A stretch of DNA of 64,000 nt from Actinokineospora enzanensis DSM 44649 (GCF_000374445.1 NZ_KB894412.1:1-64000); one strand, 5' to 3'. Shown: positions 1 through 9,563, counted from the stretch's first letter. Numbers and translations are program-made. The notes: generated by a model from the letters alone, not told the origin.

Positions 1-1
1 A

Positions 2-220
2 GGTCTCAGCCAAGGTGAGTTCGTCGAAACCACACACCACCAGGTCGACAGCGCGGGCGAAATCCACCTCCGGTTCCACTCGCTGAACCCTGGCATGCCT
101 TATGGCGTCCAGTGGGCAACCTAGTGGTGCGACCCAGAACGCGTGTATCGGCGTGGCTGGCGGTGCCGCCGGGACGGCCTCGTACTGGATGTACTTGGTC
201 GTTTCCGGCGGTGCCGTCAG
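2..220 (-). other. Coding-like frame without a normal start, cut by window edge
   Basis: On the reverse strand one frame stays open from the helicase stop at 320-322 to the window edge, about 100 codons. From roughly position 220 down it uses mostly G/C at third positions, like neighbouring genes. It contains no ATG or TTG, and its first GTG is at 79. A CTG at 220 would begin a natural-looking N-terminus (LTAPPETTKYIQ). It may be the 5' part of an unknown gene with a rare start, or a gene whose start has decayed. I do not recognise the product. Confidence 0.3.
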
Positions 221-319
221 GCACGTCGTGGGCGGGTCGAGACATGGTCGACGTTCTGGGTCGCACCACTTGCTTCCCGATCTGGACCTATCCTGTCGAT
301 GTGATCCGCTGGCGGGTGT

Positions 320-3300
320 CTAGGACGGGGGCAGGACGTAGCGGGTGCCTCGGGTCTGGCCGGTCTTGATCAACCGGCCTGCGGCGACCAGGGCGGTGAG
401 GGTTTCCCTGGCGGCGGCGGTGCTGATGCCGTGGTCCTGTGCGACCTGGGTGGTGGACAGCGGCGCCGACTCGGCTTGCCGCAGGAGTGCCGCGGCCAGG
501 TCACCCGGGGGCGGAACGGGCACCGGGGCCGGGTCGGGGACGAACAGGGCGGGCGGGTCGGAGATGAACGGGGCGGGCTGGTCGGAAACGAACAGGGTGA
601 GCGGCTCGGAGTTCGAGGTCGGCTCTCCTGTCGTCGTGATCGGTTCTGTGAGCTGGAGCGTGTCCGGGAAATCGTCTTCCGGTTCTTCTCCTGCTGTGGT
701 CGTGGGCTGCCAGGCGACCCGGTCCGGATTGGCTCGGTCGACGTGCGGGGCGATGCCCAGGGAGTCCAATGTGGACCACAGAGAGGTCAGTGCCGCCGCG
801 CGGTCCAGGTAGTAACGGGACTCCCGGACACGCCAGAATGTCCAGCCGCAGCGTTTGAGTTCCTGTTCGCGTTGCAGGTCGGCTGCCCGTTGTTCCGGGG
901 TGGTGTGGAAGGCGTCGCCGTCGCATTCGACGGCTAGTTTGCCGGATGCGCCGGTCACCACCAGGTCGATGCGCCTGCCGTTGGTTTCCACCTGTGGGGT
1001 CACGTGGTAGCCGCGGGCGGTGATGTCCAGGAACACGCGCTGCTCGAACAATGAGTCGAACGAGGTGTGCCGCTGGTCCGGGGAGACACCGGTCAGTGCA
1101 TCGGGCAGTGGTGCGGTTCCGGTGCCCAGCATGTAGGTGAGCAGGGAGTTGCGCAGGTCGGAGGCGCGCAGCCGGTCGGCGGTCACCGAGTGGAACAGCC
1201 ACAGTTGGTCCTGTGCTCGGGAAGCAGCCACGTTGAACCTGCGCTGGTACTCGTCGCGCGTCAACGGGGCGAAGTTCTGTTCCGGGGCGACCACCAACGA
1301 CAACCACACCACGTGCCGTTCGTCGCCCTGGAAGTCCGGTGGGGTGCCGACCCGGAACCCGCGAGCGGTCCACTCCGCTGTGGACATTCGCTCGCCCAGC
1401 AGGGAGTTGATCAGCTCGACCTGCTTCTGGCCCTGGAGCACCACCACGCCGAAGGTCTTGCCGTCGTAGGCCGGGTCCGCCAGGCACGCCATGATCGAGT
1501 CCGCGATCGCCGCCGCCTCAAGCGGGTTGGTGAGCGTGGCGTTGCCGCCCTCGACGTAGGCGCCCTCGACGTACGTCGTGCGCAGTGGAGGAAGTCGGTC
1601 GGCGCCGAACTGGCGGACCGGGACCAGCGGGGCGTCGCGGTAGAACTCGTTCGACGACCAGTTGATGATCTCCGGCATGCAGCGGAAGTGCTCGCGCAGC
1701 CGCACCATCTGACCGAACCGCGAGCGCAGCATGGAGAAGATGCTCGACCTCGGGGTCAGGTCCGCGCGCAGGTAGCGCGGCACGTCCGGCAGCTCGGTCT
1801 CCAGCCGCTGGAAGATCGGATCGAGCGCGCCCGCGCCGATCTCCGACGGGGTGCACTGCTTGTCGTCGCCGACCACGATCACCCTGGGCGCGAGCCAGAG
1901 CAGGAAACTACTGGTCAGCTCGGCCTGGCTGGCCTCGTCCACGATGACCACGTCGAAGGCGTTCGGCGTCGGCGGGATCGAGGAGAGCACCTGCCGCACC
2001 GGCATCACCCAGGCTGGCACGGCCTCCTGCGCCACGGCCATCGCCTCGCGGGCGGCCTGACGGAACTGTTCGGCGTACTTGCCGGTGCCCTTGCCCACGC
2101 CTGCGATCGACGACCGGTAGCTCTGCAGGGCCTGCACCTGGCGCGCGGTCATCCGCTCCATGGCGGCCTTCCACGCCTTCGCCGCGGCGAGGTCGGCGGT
2201 CAGCCCGGCGATCTCGCGGGTGGCGTTGTCCAGGTCCGCGTCGAGTTCGGCCTCGCGGCCCGGCCTGCTCTGTTCCTCGATCCACTGCCGCGCGGTCGAC
2301 CACGCCCACGCGTGCGGCCAGCGGGCCTGCCGGTCGCGCCAGCACGGGTCGTCGACGGTCTCGGTGAGGTGCTCGTACAGCGCCGGTGCGGCCGTACGCA
2401 GGCGGACGGCCAGCCGGTCGTTGAGGGTCTGGTCGCTCTGCTGATGCCGGGCGAGTTCCAGGTCGACCATGGCGGCCCGGTAGCCCCCGGTGTCCAGCTC
2501 GCGGAGGGCGGTCGCGGCGTTCTCCAGCTCCGGAGGCCGGGCGGCCACGGGCACCGCCGCCACCACGCCGTCGGCGAGCCGATTCAGCTCAGCCCTGGCC
2601 AGCGCTGCCTGGTTGCTCGCGGCGACCGCCGCCGCCACCGACGCGATCAGGTCCAGGGTGTCGAGCGAGGTCGCCCGCGGGCGGGCGGGCACCGGCAACG
2701 TCGAAAGGGGCCGGTCCAGACCTACCTTGGCGGCGAGCGCGTTCGCCGCCAGGGTGCACACGTGCTTGATCTGGCGCAGGCGCTCCACCAGCGACGTGCG
2801 CTCCAGCCCCAGCGGGATCTCCAACCCCAGGGGCGCGAACCCGGACGCCAGCACCTTGGCCACGGCCAGCACCCGCAGGTGCTTCTCCGCTGTCGCGGCA
2901 GCCTCGGCGGTGGTCACCGGCGCGCCGTTGACCAGCACGTCCTGCCCGATCGCCTCGACGGCTTTCTGCTCGTCGCTCTTGAACAGCTTGCGCACGGACT
3001 TGCCCGAACCGAGGGCGGCGGCGAAGCGCTGGTAGACGGCCGCGGCCGACTCGGGATCCACAGCGGGGGCCACGGCCACGGGCGTGAACCCGATCTGCCC
3101 GTCGAGCTCGATCGCGGTGTCGATCGAGGGCAGCAGGCCCGCCGCCCGCTGCCAGAGCACCAGCGACGTCCCGCCGAGCAGCGTGTCCACCAGGCCGGTC
3201 GCCCACGCCACGTCCGTCGGCGCGGCCCGCAGCTCCGCGTTGGCCTCGGTCACCGCCAGGCACGCGGTGTCGAGCTCGTGCAGCGCCTGCCCAGGCAGTT

Positions 3301-5104
3301 CGGCGAGCACCGCCACGAGACCGCTGCCGTCCGCGGCGTTCACCACGTCGCCGCGCTCCACCTGTGCGACCAGGTTCGCGACCGCGGTGTCCGACGGGAG
3401 CGTGTCCGCGGGCGGGATCTGCTGACCGCGGCGGGACCTGCGCTGTTCGGAATCGGTGCGCACCAGGTCGGTCAGCCGGACCAGCTCGGCTGGGTCCAAC
3501 GGCAGATCCCCGACCACGGCGCCGGGAACCCAGCCGTCGGTCTCCGCGCGCGAGCCGACCAGCTTGGCGATGTCGGCGAGCGTGCCGCCGTACTCCGGGG
3601 CGATGTCGGGGTGCCGGTACGTCTCGGACTCGCGCAGCGCCCGGATCCGTTCCAGGACAGCGGCGCGGTTCGACCTGGCCGCCGTCCGTCGGGCGGACAG
3701 GTCGGCGATGGTCCGCGCGGAGGCGGTCGGGTTGAAGTCGGCCCACGTCCCGGCGAGCGAGCTGACGCTGCGGGTCAGGTCCGAGTTCCCCCGTGCCGAG
3801 CTGTCGGTCAACGACACGCACAGGTCGCGCATCTGGTGCGGGAGCTTGTCGCGGAGTACCCGCAACGCCTGGGCTTTCTCCGCGGTGACCAGGATGCGTT
3901 GACCGCGGGCGAGCAGGGCGCTGACCAGGTTGGCGATCGTGTGCGTCTTGCCGGTCCCCGGCGGCCCCTCCACGACGACCCCGCTGTCGTGGCTGAGCCG
4001 GTTGATGATCTCGGCCTGATCCTCGTTCGCGGGCAACGGGAACAGCGGGTCCTCGGCCAGTTCCGCAGCGCCAAGGCCACCGTTGCGCTCCAGCCAGCTC
4101 AGCCGCTCGCCGGGCTCGAACGGTTCGACGAGCTGCGCCAAGCCGAGCGGTACGGGCGTGGCGTCGTCCGCCAACGACTTGGTGATGGCGTCGTAGTACT
4201 CCCGCAGGGCAAACGCGCCGCGCTGCCGGGCGACGAGCGACGGGGTCACGGCGAGCCGTGTCGTCTCCCCCATGGGCAGGGTCCACTCATCGCTCACCTT
4301 GTGGCTGGTCGTCAGCGACCGGTCCGCCCACTCCTTGAGGTAGGGGGCGAGGGCCGGGTCGAGCGGCGAGGCGACCGACTCGAACAGCCGGTCGCGCAGC
4401 ACCACGTTGCCGGTCTGGTCGAACAGGGGCAGACCCGCCAGCAGCTCCTCGGCCTCCAGCCGGATCGCGCTGCCCGGGGCGAGCGCGCACACCATGTCCC
4501 CGGTCGCGGGGTCCTGCTCGACGATGACCGACTGGGTGATCAGGTGGATGCGGACCTCGCGCTCCCCCTCGTCCCCCGGTGCGTGCAGCAGTCCGGCGGC
4601 CAACACCAACTCCACCGACTCGGGCCGTTCCCTGGCCATGCGGTGCAGCTCGAACAACTTCTGGTGCACCTCTGCCCGCGGCCTGCGCAACCGGTCCTCG
4701 ACAGCCCACGCCTGCCACTCTCGCGACCACCGCTCGAAGGCCGCGGCCAGCCCCGGGACGTCGACCGCCCGAGTCCGTTCCTCGTCGCCGGGGAGCAGCC
4801 GAGCGTCCACCAGTACGGGCGCGCTGTGCGCACCCGACGTCCGGCGCACCCAGGGAAGGATTTCCCGCGGACAGGGCGGCTCCGGTTCGAGGACGATCCG
4901 CTCCGCCCGCAGCACCTCGTCCTCGGGGCCCAGGGCGGGACGCACGGTGATGTGTCTGGCGGCGTCGGCGAGCAGCAGGTGCGACTGGTAGCCGCTGATC
5001 TTGAGAACGGGCTTGGACTTGGCCACCGCCAGCCTGCGGAGCACCCCCATCAGCCTGCGCACCTTGTCGCGCAGGACGGCGTCGTGCTCGGGGAGCTGGG
5101 CCAC
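320..5104 (-). CDS. SF1 helicase fused to Vsr-like (MTES_1575-type) nuclease and C-terminal winged helix
   Basis: Large cytoplasmic protein of 1594 residues that probably unwinds or translocates on nucleic acid and cleaves it. Walker A (GPPGTGKTHT) is near residue 380, far from the N-terminus. The matching Walker B/motif II (VIVDEASQ) is near 1052, with motif III-like VVGDDKQ following. SF1 motifs near the end include FNVAASRAQDQLWL. Residues about 1345-1460 form a small endonuclease domain with the pattern EQRVF, RIDLVV, LAVECDGDAFH and WRV, as in Vsr-like/REase_MTES_1575 domains of defence helicases. A Pro/Thr-rich linker leads to a winged helix in the last 65 residues. The insert between Walker A and B is long and partly coiled coil. 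The start is GTG at 5104. The combination points to anti-phage or anti-plasmid defence; that role is inferred. It stands alone with no obvious partner gene. Confidence 0.85.
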   Translation of the reverse strand: MAQLPEHDAVLRDKVRRLMGVLRRLAVAKSKPVLKISGYQSHLLLADAARHITVRPALGPEDEVLRAERIVLEPEPPCPREILPWVRRTSGAHSAPVLVDARLLPGDEERTRAVDVPGLAAAFERWSREWQAWAVEDRLRRPRAEVHQKLFELHRMARERPESVELVLAAGLLHAPGDEGEREVRIHLITQSVIVEQDPATGDMVCALAPGSAIRLEAEELLAGLPLFDQTGNVVLRDRLFESVASPLDPALAPYLKEWADRSLTTSHKVSDEWTLPMGETTRLAVTPSLVARQRGAFALREYYDAITKSLADDATPVPLGLAQLVEPFEPGERLSWLERNGGLGAAELAEDPLFPLPANEDQAEIINRLSHDSGVVVEGPPGTGKTHTIANLVSALLARGQRILVTAEKAQALRVLRDKLPHQMRDLCVSLTDSSARGNSDLTRSVSSLAGTWADFNPTASARTIADLSARRTAARSNRAAVLERIRALRESETYRHPDIAPEYGGTLADIAKLVGSRAETDGWVPGAVVGDLPLDPAELVRLTDLVRTDSEQRRSRRGQQIPPADTLPSDTAVANLVAQVERGDVVNAADGSGLVAVLAELPGQALHELDTACLAVTEANAELRAAPTDVAWATGLVDTLLGGTSLVLWQRAAGLLPSIDTAIELDGQIGFTPVAVAPAVDPESAAAVYQRFAAALGSGKSVRKLFKSDEQKAVEAIGQDVLVNGAPVTTAEAAATAEKHLRVLAVAKVLASGFAPLGLEIPLGLERTSLVERLRQIKHVCTLAANALAAKVGLDRPLSTLPVPARPRATSLDTLDLIASVAAAVAASNQAALARAELNRLADGVVAAVPVAARPPELENAATALRELDTGGYRAAMVDLELARHQQSDQTLNDRLAVRLRTAAPALYEHLTETVDDPCWRDRQARWPHAWAWSTARQWIEEQSRPGREAELDADLDNATREIAGLTADLAAAKAWKAAMERMTARQVQALQSYRSSIAGVGKGTGKYAEQFRQAAREAMAVAQEAVPAWVMPVRQVLSSIPPTPNAFDVVIVDEASQAELTSSFLLWLAPRVIVVGDDKQCTPSEIGAGALDPIFQRLETELPDVPRYLRADLTPRSSIFSMLRSRFGQMVRLREHFRCMPEIINWSSNEFYRDAPLVPVRQFGADRLPPLRTTYVEGAYVEGGNATLTNPLEAAAIADSIMACLADPAYDGKTFGVVVLQGQKQVELINSLLGERMSTAEWTARGFRVGTPPDFQGDERHVVWLSLVVAPEQNFAPLTRDEYQRRFNVAASRAQDQLWLFHSVTADRLRASDLRNSLLTYMLGTGTAPLPDALTGVSPDQRHTSFDSLFEQRVFLDITARGYHVTPQVETNGRRIDLVVTGASGKLAVECDGDAFHTTPEQRAADLQREQELKRCGWTFWRVRESRYYLDRAAALTSLWSTLDSLGIAPHVDRANPDRVAWQPTTTAGEEPEDDFPDTLQLTEPITTTGEPTSNSEPLTLFVSDQPAPFISDPPALFVPDPAPVPVPPPGDLAAALLRQAESAPLSTTQVAQDHGISTAAARETLTALVAAGRLIKTGQTRGTRYVLPPS

Positions 5105-5216
5105 GGGTGACTGCCCTTCGGGGTAACGCGCCGTTCCGGGTGGATCAGCGGGGAGGTACTTGTGGTCGTCACCTGTAATCGTGCACTACCGACGAGCTGT
5201 CACACACGGAGGCGCA

Positions 5217-5243
5217 ATTGGCCCATTCGGCCTATCGGCCAAT
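5217..5243. promoter_or_regulatory. Inverted repeat in divergent intergenic region
   Basis: The arms ATTGGCC and GGCCAAT flank a 13-base centre. Inside lies GGCCTATCGGCC (5229-5240), whose reverse complement occurs exactly at 43151-43162 in another divergent promoter region. It sits between the helicase gene (reverse) and the WD40 remnant (forward). It is a candidate operator or promoter element; nothing else was recognised in 5105-5432. Confidence 0.35.
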
Positions 5244-5432
5244 ACTCTGCGTAGGCGGCGGGCCGTTCACTGTCTTGTGGCTGGTTGATTGTGGTGCTGC
5301 CGGGCGATGCAGTGCGGTTGTGCGTGGTCGGGAACCGAGTTCGACATGGTCGTTCGACCGCCGGTAGCCGGCCTGCTTGATCGAAAGCGGTGGCGGCGTT
5401 GCGCATTCGTCTCGGCTGGACCGGGTCCGCCC

Positions 5433-5446
5433 GACATACTGGGCCG
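5433..5446 (+). promoter_or_regulatory. Putative -10 element for a leaderless WD40 gene
   Basis: A CATACT hexamer about 6 bases before GTG 5447 fits the TANNNT box of actinobacterial leaderless promoters. No ribosome binding site precedes the GTG, which supports this start over upstream codons. Confidence 0.35.
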
Positions 5447-6199
5447 GTGATCAGCACCGAGCGGTTCGCTGGACATCCCGGGCTGGTCCACGGCCTGACC
5501 ACCTCGCCGGATGGCCGAACGCTCGCCACAGGCGGTGAGGACGGCACGGTGCGGTTGTGGGATCTGGCCACCAGCAGGCAGTTGTCCTGCCTGCGACCCC
5601 GGGTCGGTGGCGTCAACGCCTTGAACTGGGACGCGGGACAGTCGGGTTTGTCGGTCGCAGGCAATGAAGGTCTGGTCACCTGTGCCTTGGGCGTACCCGT
5701 GTGGTTGCGCAGCGGGTCACCTACCGTGGCGCTCGCAGGCTGCGCAGGCTCGCTGTTCTTCTCCGACGATATGGGGCGGGTTTTCCAGCACGGCCGCGAC
5801 GAGCCCCTTTTCACCACTGCCTCCACTGTTCTCTGTCTGGTCGTGGTGGAGGGATATGGCGTCGCGGGTTGTGCCGACGGATTGGTCACCGCGTGGAAGC
5901 GCGACACGCAGTCCCACATAGCGTCAGTGCGCAGGCCCGACGCCACGGCCGGGTTGAGCTTCGACGGGAACAACATCGTGATCGCCACGCACGCGGGGAC
6001 GCGATGCACGTAGGACTTCCAGCGTGAATCCGTGGTCGAACTTCCTACCGAGGATCGGGTTTGCGCCGCGGTGGTGCACGAGGATCGAAGAATCCGGTCG
6101 TGGCGGTCGGTGTGGGTCGGTCCGGTGGTCGGGGACGGCGCGGAGGTCGAGTTGCGTGGGCACCGGGGCGGGGTGCGAGCGCTTGCTGTCGACTTGGGG
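5447..6199 (+). pseudogene. WD40-repeat protein remnant with in-frame stop
   Basis: The N-terminal part has clear WD40 blades (GHPGLVHGLTTSPDG followed by GEDGTVRLWDL). An in-frame TAG at 6011-6013 interrupts the frame. Downstream the same frame continues with protein-like sequence (CAAVVHEDRRIRSW) and another WD40 signature (GHRGGVRALAVD) before similarity stops near 6199, where a blade is expected to continue. The family usually has seven blades, so the gene appears both interrupted and truncated at its 3' end. As part of a larger WD40 protein it could once have been a scaffold; now it probably gives at most a 188-residue fragment. A sequencing error at the TAG cannot be excluded. Confidence 0.6.
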
Positions 6200-6263
6200 T
6201 GTTCGTCCAAGGGTTCCGTCACGGCCGCCTACAGCCGTTTCTCGGTCGAGTCGGGTCGATGGG

Positions 6264-7412
6264 CTACCGGTGGAACAGGGTGGCGCCCAGGGGGTGGGCT
6301 TGGTCGAATCCGGGGAGGATCAGGAAGGTCGCGCTGGCGGTGGTTGTGGTGAAGGGCAGTAGGGCGTCGTCGTCGGTCATGTGGGTGAGGGTGTCGGTGA
6401 AGGTTTGGAGGTCGTTCTGGAAGCTGATGAAAAGGAGGCCGGGGGTCGGTTCGGCGATGCTGTAGGAGCGGCGCAGCATGAGGCCGACGCCTACCGCCGT
6501 TGAGTGGGCTCGGCGGGTGTGGGCGTCTGCGGGGATCAAGTATCGGCCGTCTGGGGTTTTGGCGCCCAGGTCCGGGTCGGTGGTGATGGTGCCGCCTGAT
6601 AGCGGTTCACCGGTGCGGCGGCGGCCGAAGATCGCTTCCTGGGTGGCGACTGGTAATGCCGCGAAGCGCGGGAGGTCCAGTTCCATGCGGCGGAGTACGG
6701 CGATGGTGGCGTTTGCTACCGGGGGTGGGCCGGGTAGCCACAGGTTTCGTTGTTGTTGGGCGGGGGTGTGTGGGCCGACTATGCCGTCGATGAAGCCGAA
6801 TTGGTTGCGGGGGGCGGTGCGGCCTTGGCCCAGTGGGACGGTTGAGCCGCGGTGGGCGGACTGGCGCCAGCGTTCTTGTGTGCGGTTGCCTGCTTGGGTC
6901 AGCAGGGCGGCGGCGGTGATTGGGGGGACTACCGCGTCGGTGGCGCAGATTTGGATCAGTAGGTCGCCGCCGCGGGCTTGGGGGGTGATCTGTTCGTGGG
7001 GGAACTGTGGGAGGTCCGTTGTGCCGGGGAGGGCTGGGTCGGCCATGCGGACGAGGCGGGGGCCGATGCCGATGGTCACGGTGAGGTCGCCTGGGGATAG
7101 GCCTAGCAATCGGGGGTCGGTTCCTGCGGTGAGGGCGCGGATGGTCTCGCCCAGTTCGGCCAGGAGCGGGCCGATGGGTACGTCATTGTCGACGTCGAGT
7201 GTCACGGCCAGCAGGTTGGACTGGGCCTGTTGGGGGATTGTGATGCCCACTTGGAAAAGGCCGGTCGGCGATACCGGGGCGATCGGCACCGGAGATTCCG
7301 ACTGGTCGCCATCAGGTTTGCACGCGGCGATGAACCCGGCGGACAACGTGGTGCCGAGAAAGGTGCGGCGGGATGGTCGTGCGGAGCGGCCCACCACCGG
7401 AGAGTGCCACAT
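6264..7412 (-). CDS. Tat-exported Dyp-type peroxidase
   Basis: Haem peroxidase of the dye-decolourising family, 382 residues, acting outside the membrane. The N-terminus carries a twin-arginine signal (SRRTFLG, residues 14-20) followed by a hydrophobic stretch ending in IAAC at 28-31, so it may also be a lipoprotein. The family GxxDG motif appears as GFIDG (206-210), with Asp209 the expected distal catalytic acid. The C-terminus has the typical LLFISFQND block and ends HPLGATLF. ATG 7412 is chosen because the Tat signal starts right after it; longer open sequence upstream lies antisense to the neighbouring lipoprotein. No Efe iron-uptake genes are next to it. It is divergent from the beta-helix lipoprotein with only 45 bases between starts. 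Confidence 0.85.
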   Translation of the reverse strand: MWHSPVVGRSARPSRRTFLGTTLSAGFIAACKPDGDQSESPVPIAPVSPTGLFQVGITIPQQAQSNLLAVTLDVDNDVPIGPLLAELGETIRALTAGTDPRLLGLSPGDLTVTIGIGPRLVRMADPALPGTTDLPQFPHEQITPQARGGDLLIQICATDAVVPPITAAALLTQAGNRTQERWRQSAHRGSTVPLGQGRTAPRNQFGFIDGIVGPHTPAQQQRNLWLPGPPPVANATIAVLRRMELDLPRFAALPVATQEAIFGRRRTGEPLSGGTITTDPDLGAKTPDGRYLIPADAHTRRAHSTAVGVGLMLRRSYSIAEPTPGLLFISFQNDLQTFTDTLTHMTDDDALLPFTTTTASATFLILPGFDQAHPLGATLFHR

Positions 7413-7457
7413 TCGACCTATCGCGGGCGAATCCGGTGGGCGTGCCACACTGGGGGC
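7413..7457. promoter_or_regulatory. Divergent promoter region, DyP peroxidase / beta-helix lipoprotein
   Basis: A 45-base gap between two divergent starts. On the forward strand CACACT lies about 7 bases before ATG 7458, consistent with a leaderless -10. Both genes must share control sequence in this short space. Confidence 0.35.
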
Positions 7458-8780
7458 ATGCCTCGTTTCGGTCTTGCCGTGGTCTTGGCGGTGCCGGTTC
7501 TCGCATTGGCGGGCTGCGGCGCGGACGACGGATCGGGCAATGGCAAGCGGCCGGAGGGTGTGAACGTGACCATCCGGGTTCCCGCCGACGCGCCGACGGT
7601 GTCCGCCGCGGTGTTGCTTGCCCGGCCTGGGGATCTCGTGCTGATCGCGCCGGGTGTCTACCGTGAGTCGGTCAGGGTGGGTACGGAGCACGTCACCGTT
7701 CGCGGGGAGTCTCGGGATGGGGTTGTCGTCGATGGGCAGTTGCGGCAGGCGAACGGGATTGTGGTCACCGCGCCCGGGGTCGCGGTGCAGAACCTGACCG
7801 TGCGGAACAACACCCAGAACGGGGTTCTGGTCACCGGTTCGGCGAAGGCGGCGGGCGAGTCGCCCGGGGATGGTGGTTATGACACCGGAGACGAACCGGT
7901 CGCGCTCTTGAAATCGTTCCTGGTGTCCCATGTGACCGCCACCCGTAATGGGTTGTACGGCATCTACGCCTTCTCTGCGCAGAATGGCGTCATCGAGCAC
8001 TCGTACGCGTCGGGCTCCCCCGACTCGGGAATCTATGTGGGACAGTGCAAGCCCTGTCGCATCGTGGTGCGGGACAACGTCGCCGAGCTGAACGCGGTCG
8101 GGTACGAGGGCACGAACGCCAGCGGGGAGATGTACGTCGTCGGCAACCGGTTCGTCGGCAACCGGGTGGGGCTCACGACGAACTCCGACCACCAGGAGAA
8201 GTTGCTCCCGCAGCAGGGGGCGTTCATCGCGGGCAATCTGGTCTCGGAGAACCAGCAGGCCGAGACGCCCGAGCAGGCCGATGGTGGTTGGGGTATCGGG
8301 ATCGGCGTGGATGGCGGTAGCGAGAACAAGTTCGTCCGCAACCGGGTCGGCGGCAACACCACCGCGGGGCTGGTGATCACCGCGACCGCCGACATACCGC
8401 CCAACGACAACCAGGTCGTGGACAATGCGTTCGCGGCCAACGGTGTCGACGTGGGCTGGACGTTCCCCACCGCCACCCGTGGCCGGGGCAACTGCCTGCA
8501 CGGCAACGAGCTCACGACGACCGCGCCCGCCCAGCTGGTGGCGACCGCGGTGTGCCCGGCCTCGGAGCAATCTCCGTCTGCCACCTGGGTCACTCCGAAG
8601 CCGCCTCGGGGTATTCCGTTCACCGATGTCGCGGCGCCCGCCCCGCAGCCGCAGTTCCCGAACGCCGCCACCGTCGGTCCGACCGTCGTCCCGGAGATCC
8701 CCGAGCTGCCGGACGTCGCGAGTGTCCCGCTGCCGTCGGTGTCGCTGCTCGCCGATCGTGCGTCGGTGCGAATGTCTTGA
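7458..8780 (+). CDS. Right-handed parallel beta-helix lipoprotein (NosD-like)
   Basis: 440-residue secreted lipoprotein. The signal peptide ends in the lipobox LAGC with Cys20 as the lipidation site. From about residue 35 the protein is built of beta-helix coils rich in G-x-x-V/I and N-x-V repeats. Examples are APGVAVQNLTVRNNTQNGV, IYAFSAQNGVIEHSYA and VVGNRFVGNRVGL, typical of NosD/pectate-lyase-fold domains. It also has a CKPC pair near residue 200. The last 80 residues are Pro-rich and probably extended. A polysaccharide- or wall-binding role is plausible, but no catalytic motif was identified. ATG 7458 is chosen because it gives the complete lipoprotein signal; the open frame extends upstream without meaning. 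Confidence 0.8.
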   Translation: MPRFGLAVVLAVPVLALAGCGADDGSGNGKRPEGVNVTIRVPADAPTVSAAVLLARPGDLVLIAPGVYRESVRVGTEHVTVRGESRDGVVVDGQLRQANGIVVTAPGVAVQNLTVRNNTQNGVLVTGSAKAAGESPGDGGYDTGDEPVALLKSFLVSHVTATRNGLYGIYAFSAQNGVIEHSYASGSPDSGIYVGQCKPCRIVVRDNVAELNAVGYEGTNASGEMYVVGNRFVGNRVGLTTNSDHQEKLLPQQGAFIAGNLVSENQQAETPEQADGGWGIGIGVDGGSENKFVRNRVGGNTTAGLVITATADIPPNDNQVVDNAFAANGVDVGWTFPTATRGRGNCLHGNELTTTAPAQLVATAVCPASEQSPSATWVTPKPPRGIPFTDVAAPAPQPQFPNAATVGPTVVPEIPELPDVASVPLPSVSLLADRASVRMS

Positions 8781-8792
8781 ACTACTCGTGCA

Positions 8793-9563
8793 CTACGGAG
8801 TCGGGGCAACTCCCGGTGCAGGCTGCACCGGGACGTACGGCCGGGTGTCGAAGTCGATGACCACCGGCTTCGTCTCGGACGCGACATCGGCCTGCACTCG
8901 GTGCATTGTGCCGTCCGAGTCCACCCAGTAGCGCACATTGCCCGTGGTGCCGGGCTTGGCGCGTGCGCCCGGCCCGGCCATGATGTCCACGTGGCGACCG
9001 GCCACCTGGTCGTCACCGATCCAGACGGCGCCGTTCTGTGGCAACAGTTCCGCGTTGTCCGGCCGGTCGCTGCCCAGACCGAGGGCGATGAGCAGCGAGC
9101 TGTCCAGCGCACTGCCGGTCGTACTCAGTGGACGGTTGTGCCAGCCGGACCCGGGTGGTGTCGCCGGAGCCTCTGCCGGGGCACCCGCCATCGGGTGGAT
9201 GAAGACGGCGGCGGTGGTCCATTGGATCAATCCGTCACTGGAGGTATCGCGCCCGGTGCCGTGCACCACGCCGTAGCCGAGTCCGGCGCGGTAGTCGACG
9301 GATCCGGTGATGGCCAATCCGCCCGCGGTGGTCGGCACGGTAATAGTCACCGCGCGGCCTCCCGTTTGGTAGTTGAGAAACCGAGTGATCGCAAGCCGAT
9401 TCACCTCGTCCGAGGTCAACGGCCGTGGACCACTCGGAGTAGAACGTGAATCGACCATCAGGAATGCGCCGATGCCGACCATCACAACGGCGGCGAAACC
9501 GATGATGACCAGCGTCGACCGCCGACTCCACGAGAGAGGCCGCCGAACTCGGATGCTCCACAC
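8793..9563 (-). CDS. Membrane-anchored conserved protein of unknown function
   Basis: About 256 residues: a basic N-terminus, one membrane segment near residues 16-38 (STLVIIGFAAVVMVGIGAFLMV), then an extracytoplasmic domain of about 215 residues with a regular beta-rich composition. I do not recognise the family. The start is uncertain. GTG 9563 is preferred because it gives a short cytosolic tail before the helix; the frame stays open upstream to 9686. It converges with the beta-helix gene (12 bases between stops) and is divergent from the LAxTG protein, so an envelope role is possible. Confidence 0.6.
   Translation of the reverse strand: MWSIRVRRPLSWSRRSTLVIIGFAAVVMVGIGAFLMVDSRSTPSGPRPLTSDEVNRLAITRFLNYQTGGRAVTITVPTTAGGLAITGSVDYRAGLGYGVVHGTGRDTSSDGLIQWTTAAVFIHPMAGAPAEAPATPPGSGWHNRPLSTTGSALDSSLLIALGLGSDRPDNAELLPQNGAVWIGDDQVAGRHVDIMAGPGARAKPGTTGNVRYWVDSDGTMHRVQADVASETKPVVIDFDTRPYVPVQPAPGVAPTP

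Noticed and set aside
1067-5110. A 1347-codon open frame antisense to the helicase
   Set aside because: It mirrors the GC-rich codon structure of the helicase. Its translation is Arg/Gly/Pro/Gln-rich with no domain, while the opposite strand has clear helicase and nuclease motifs.
6264-8570. Reading the DyP peroxidase as a 768-residue protein
   Set aside because: The upstream 385 codons lie antisense to the beta-helix lipoprotein; the Tat signal fixes the start at 7412.
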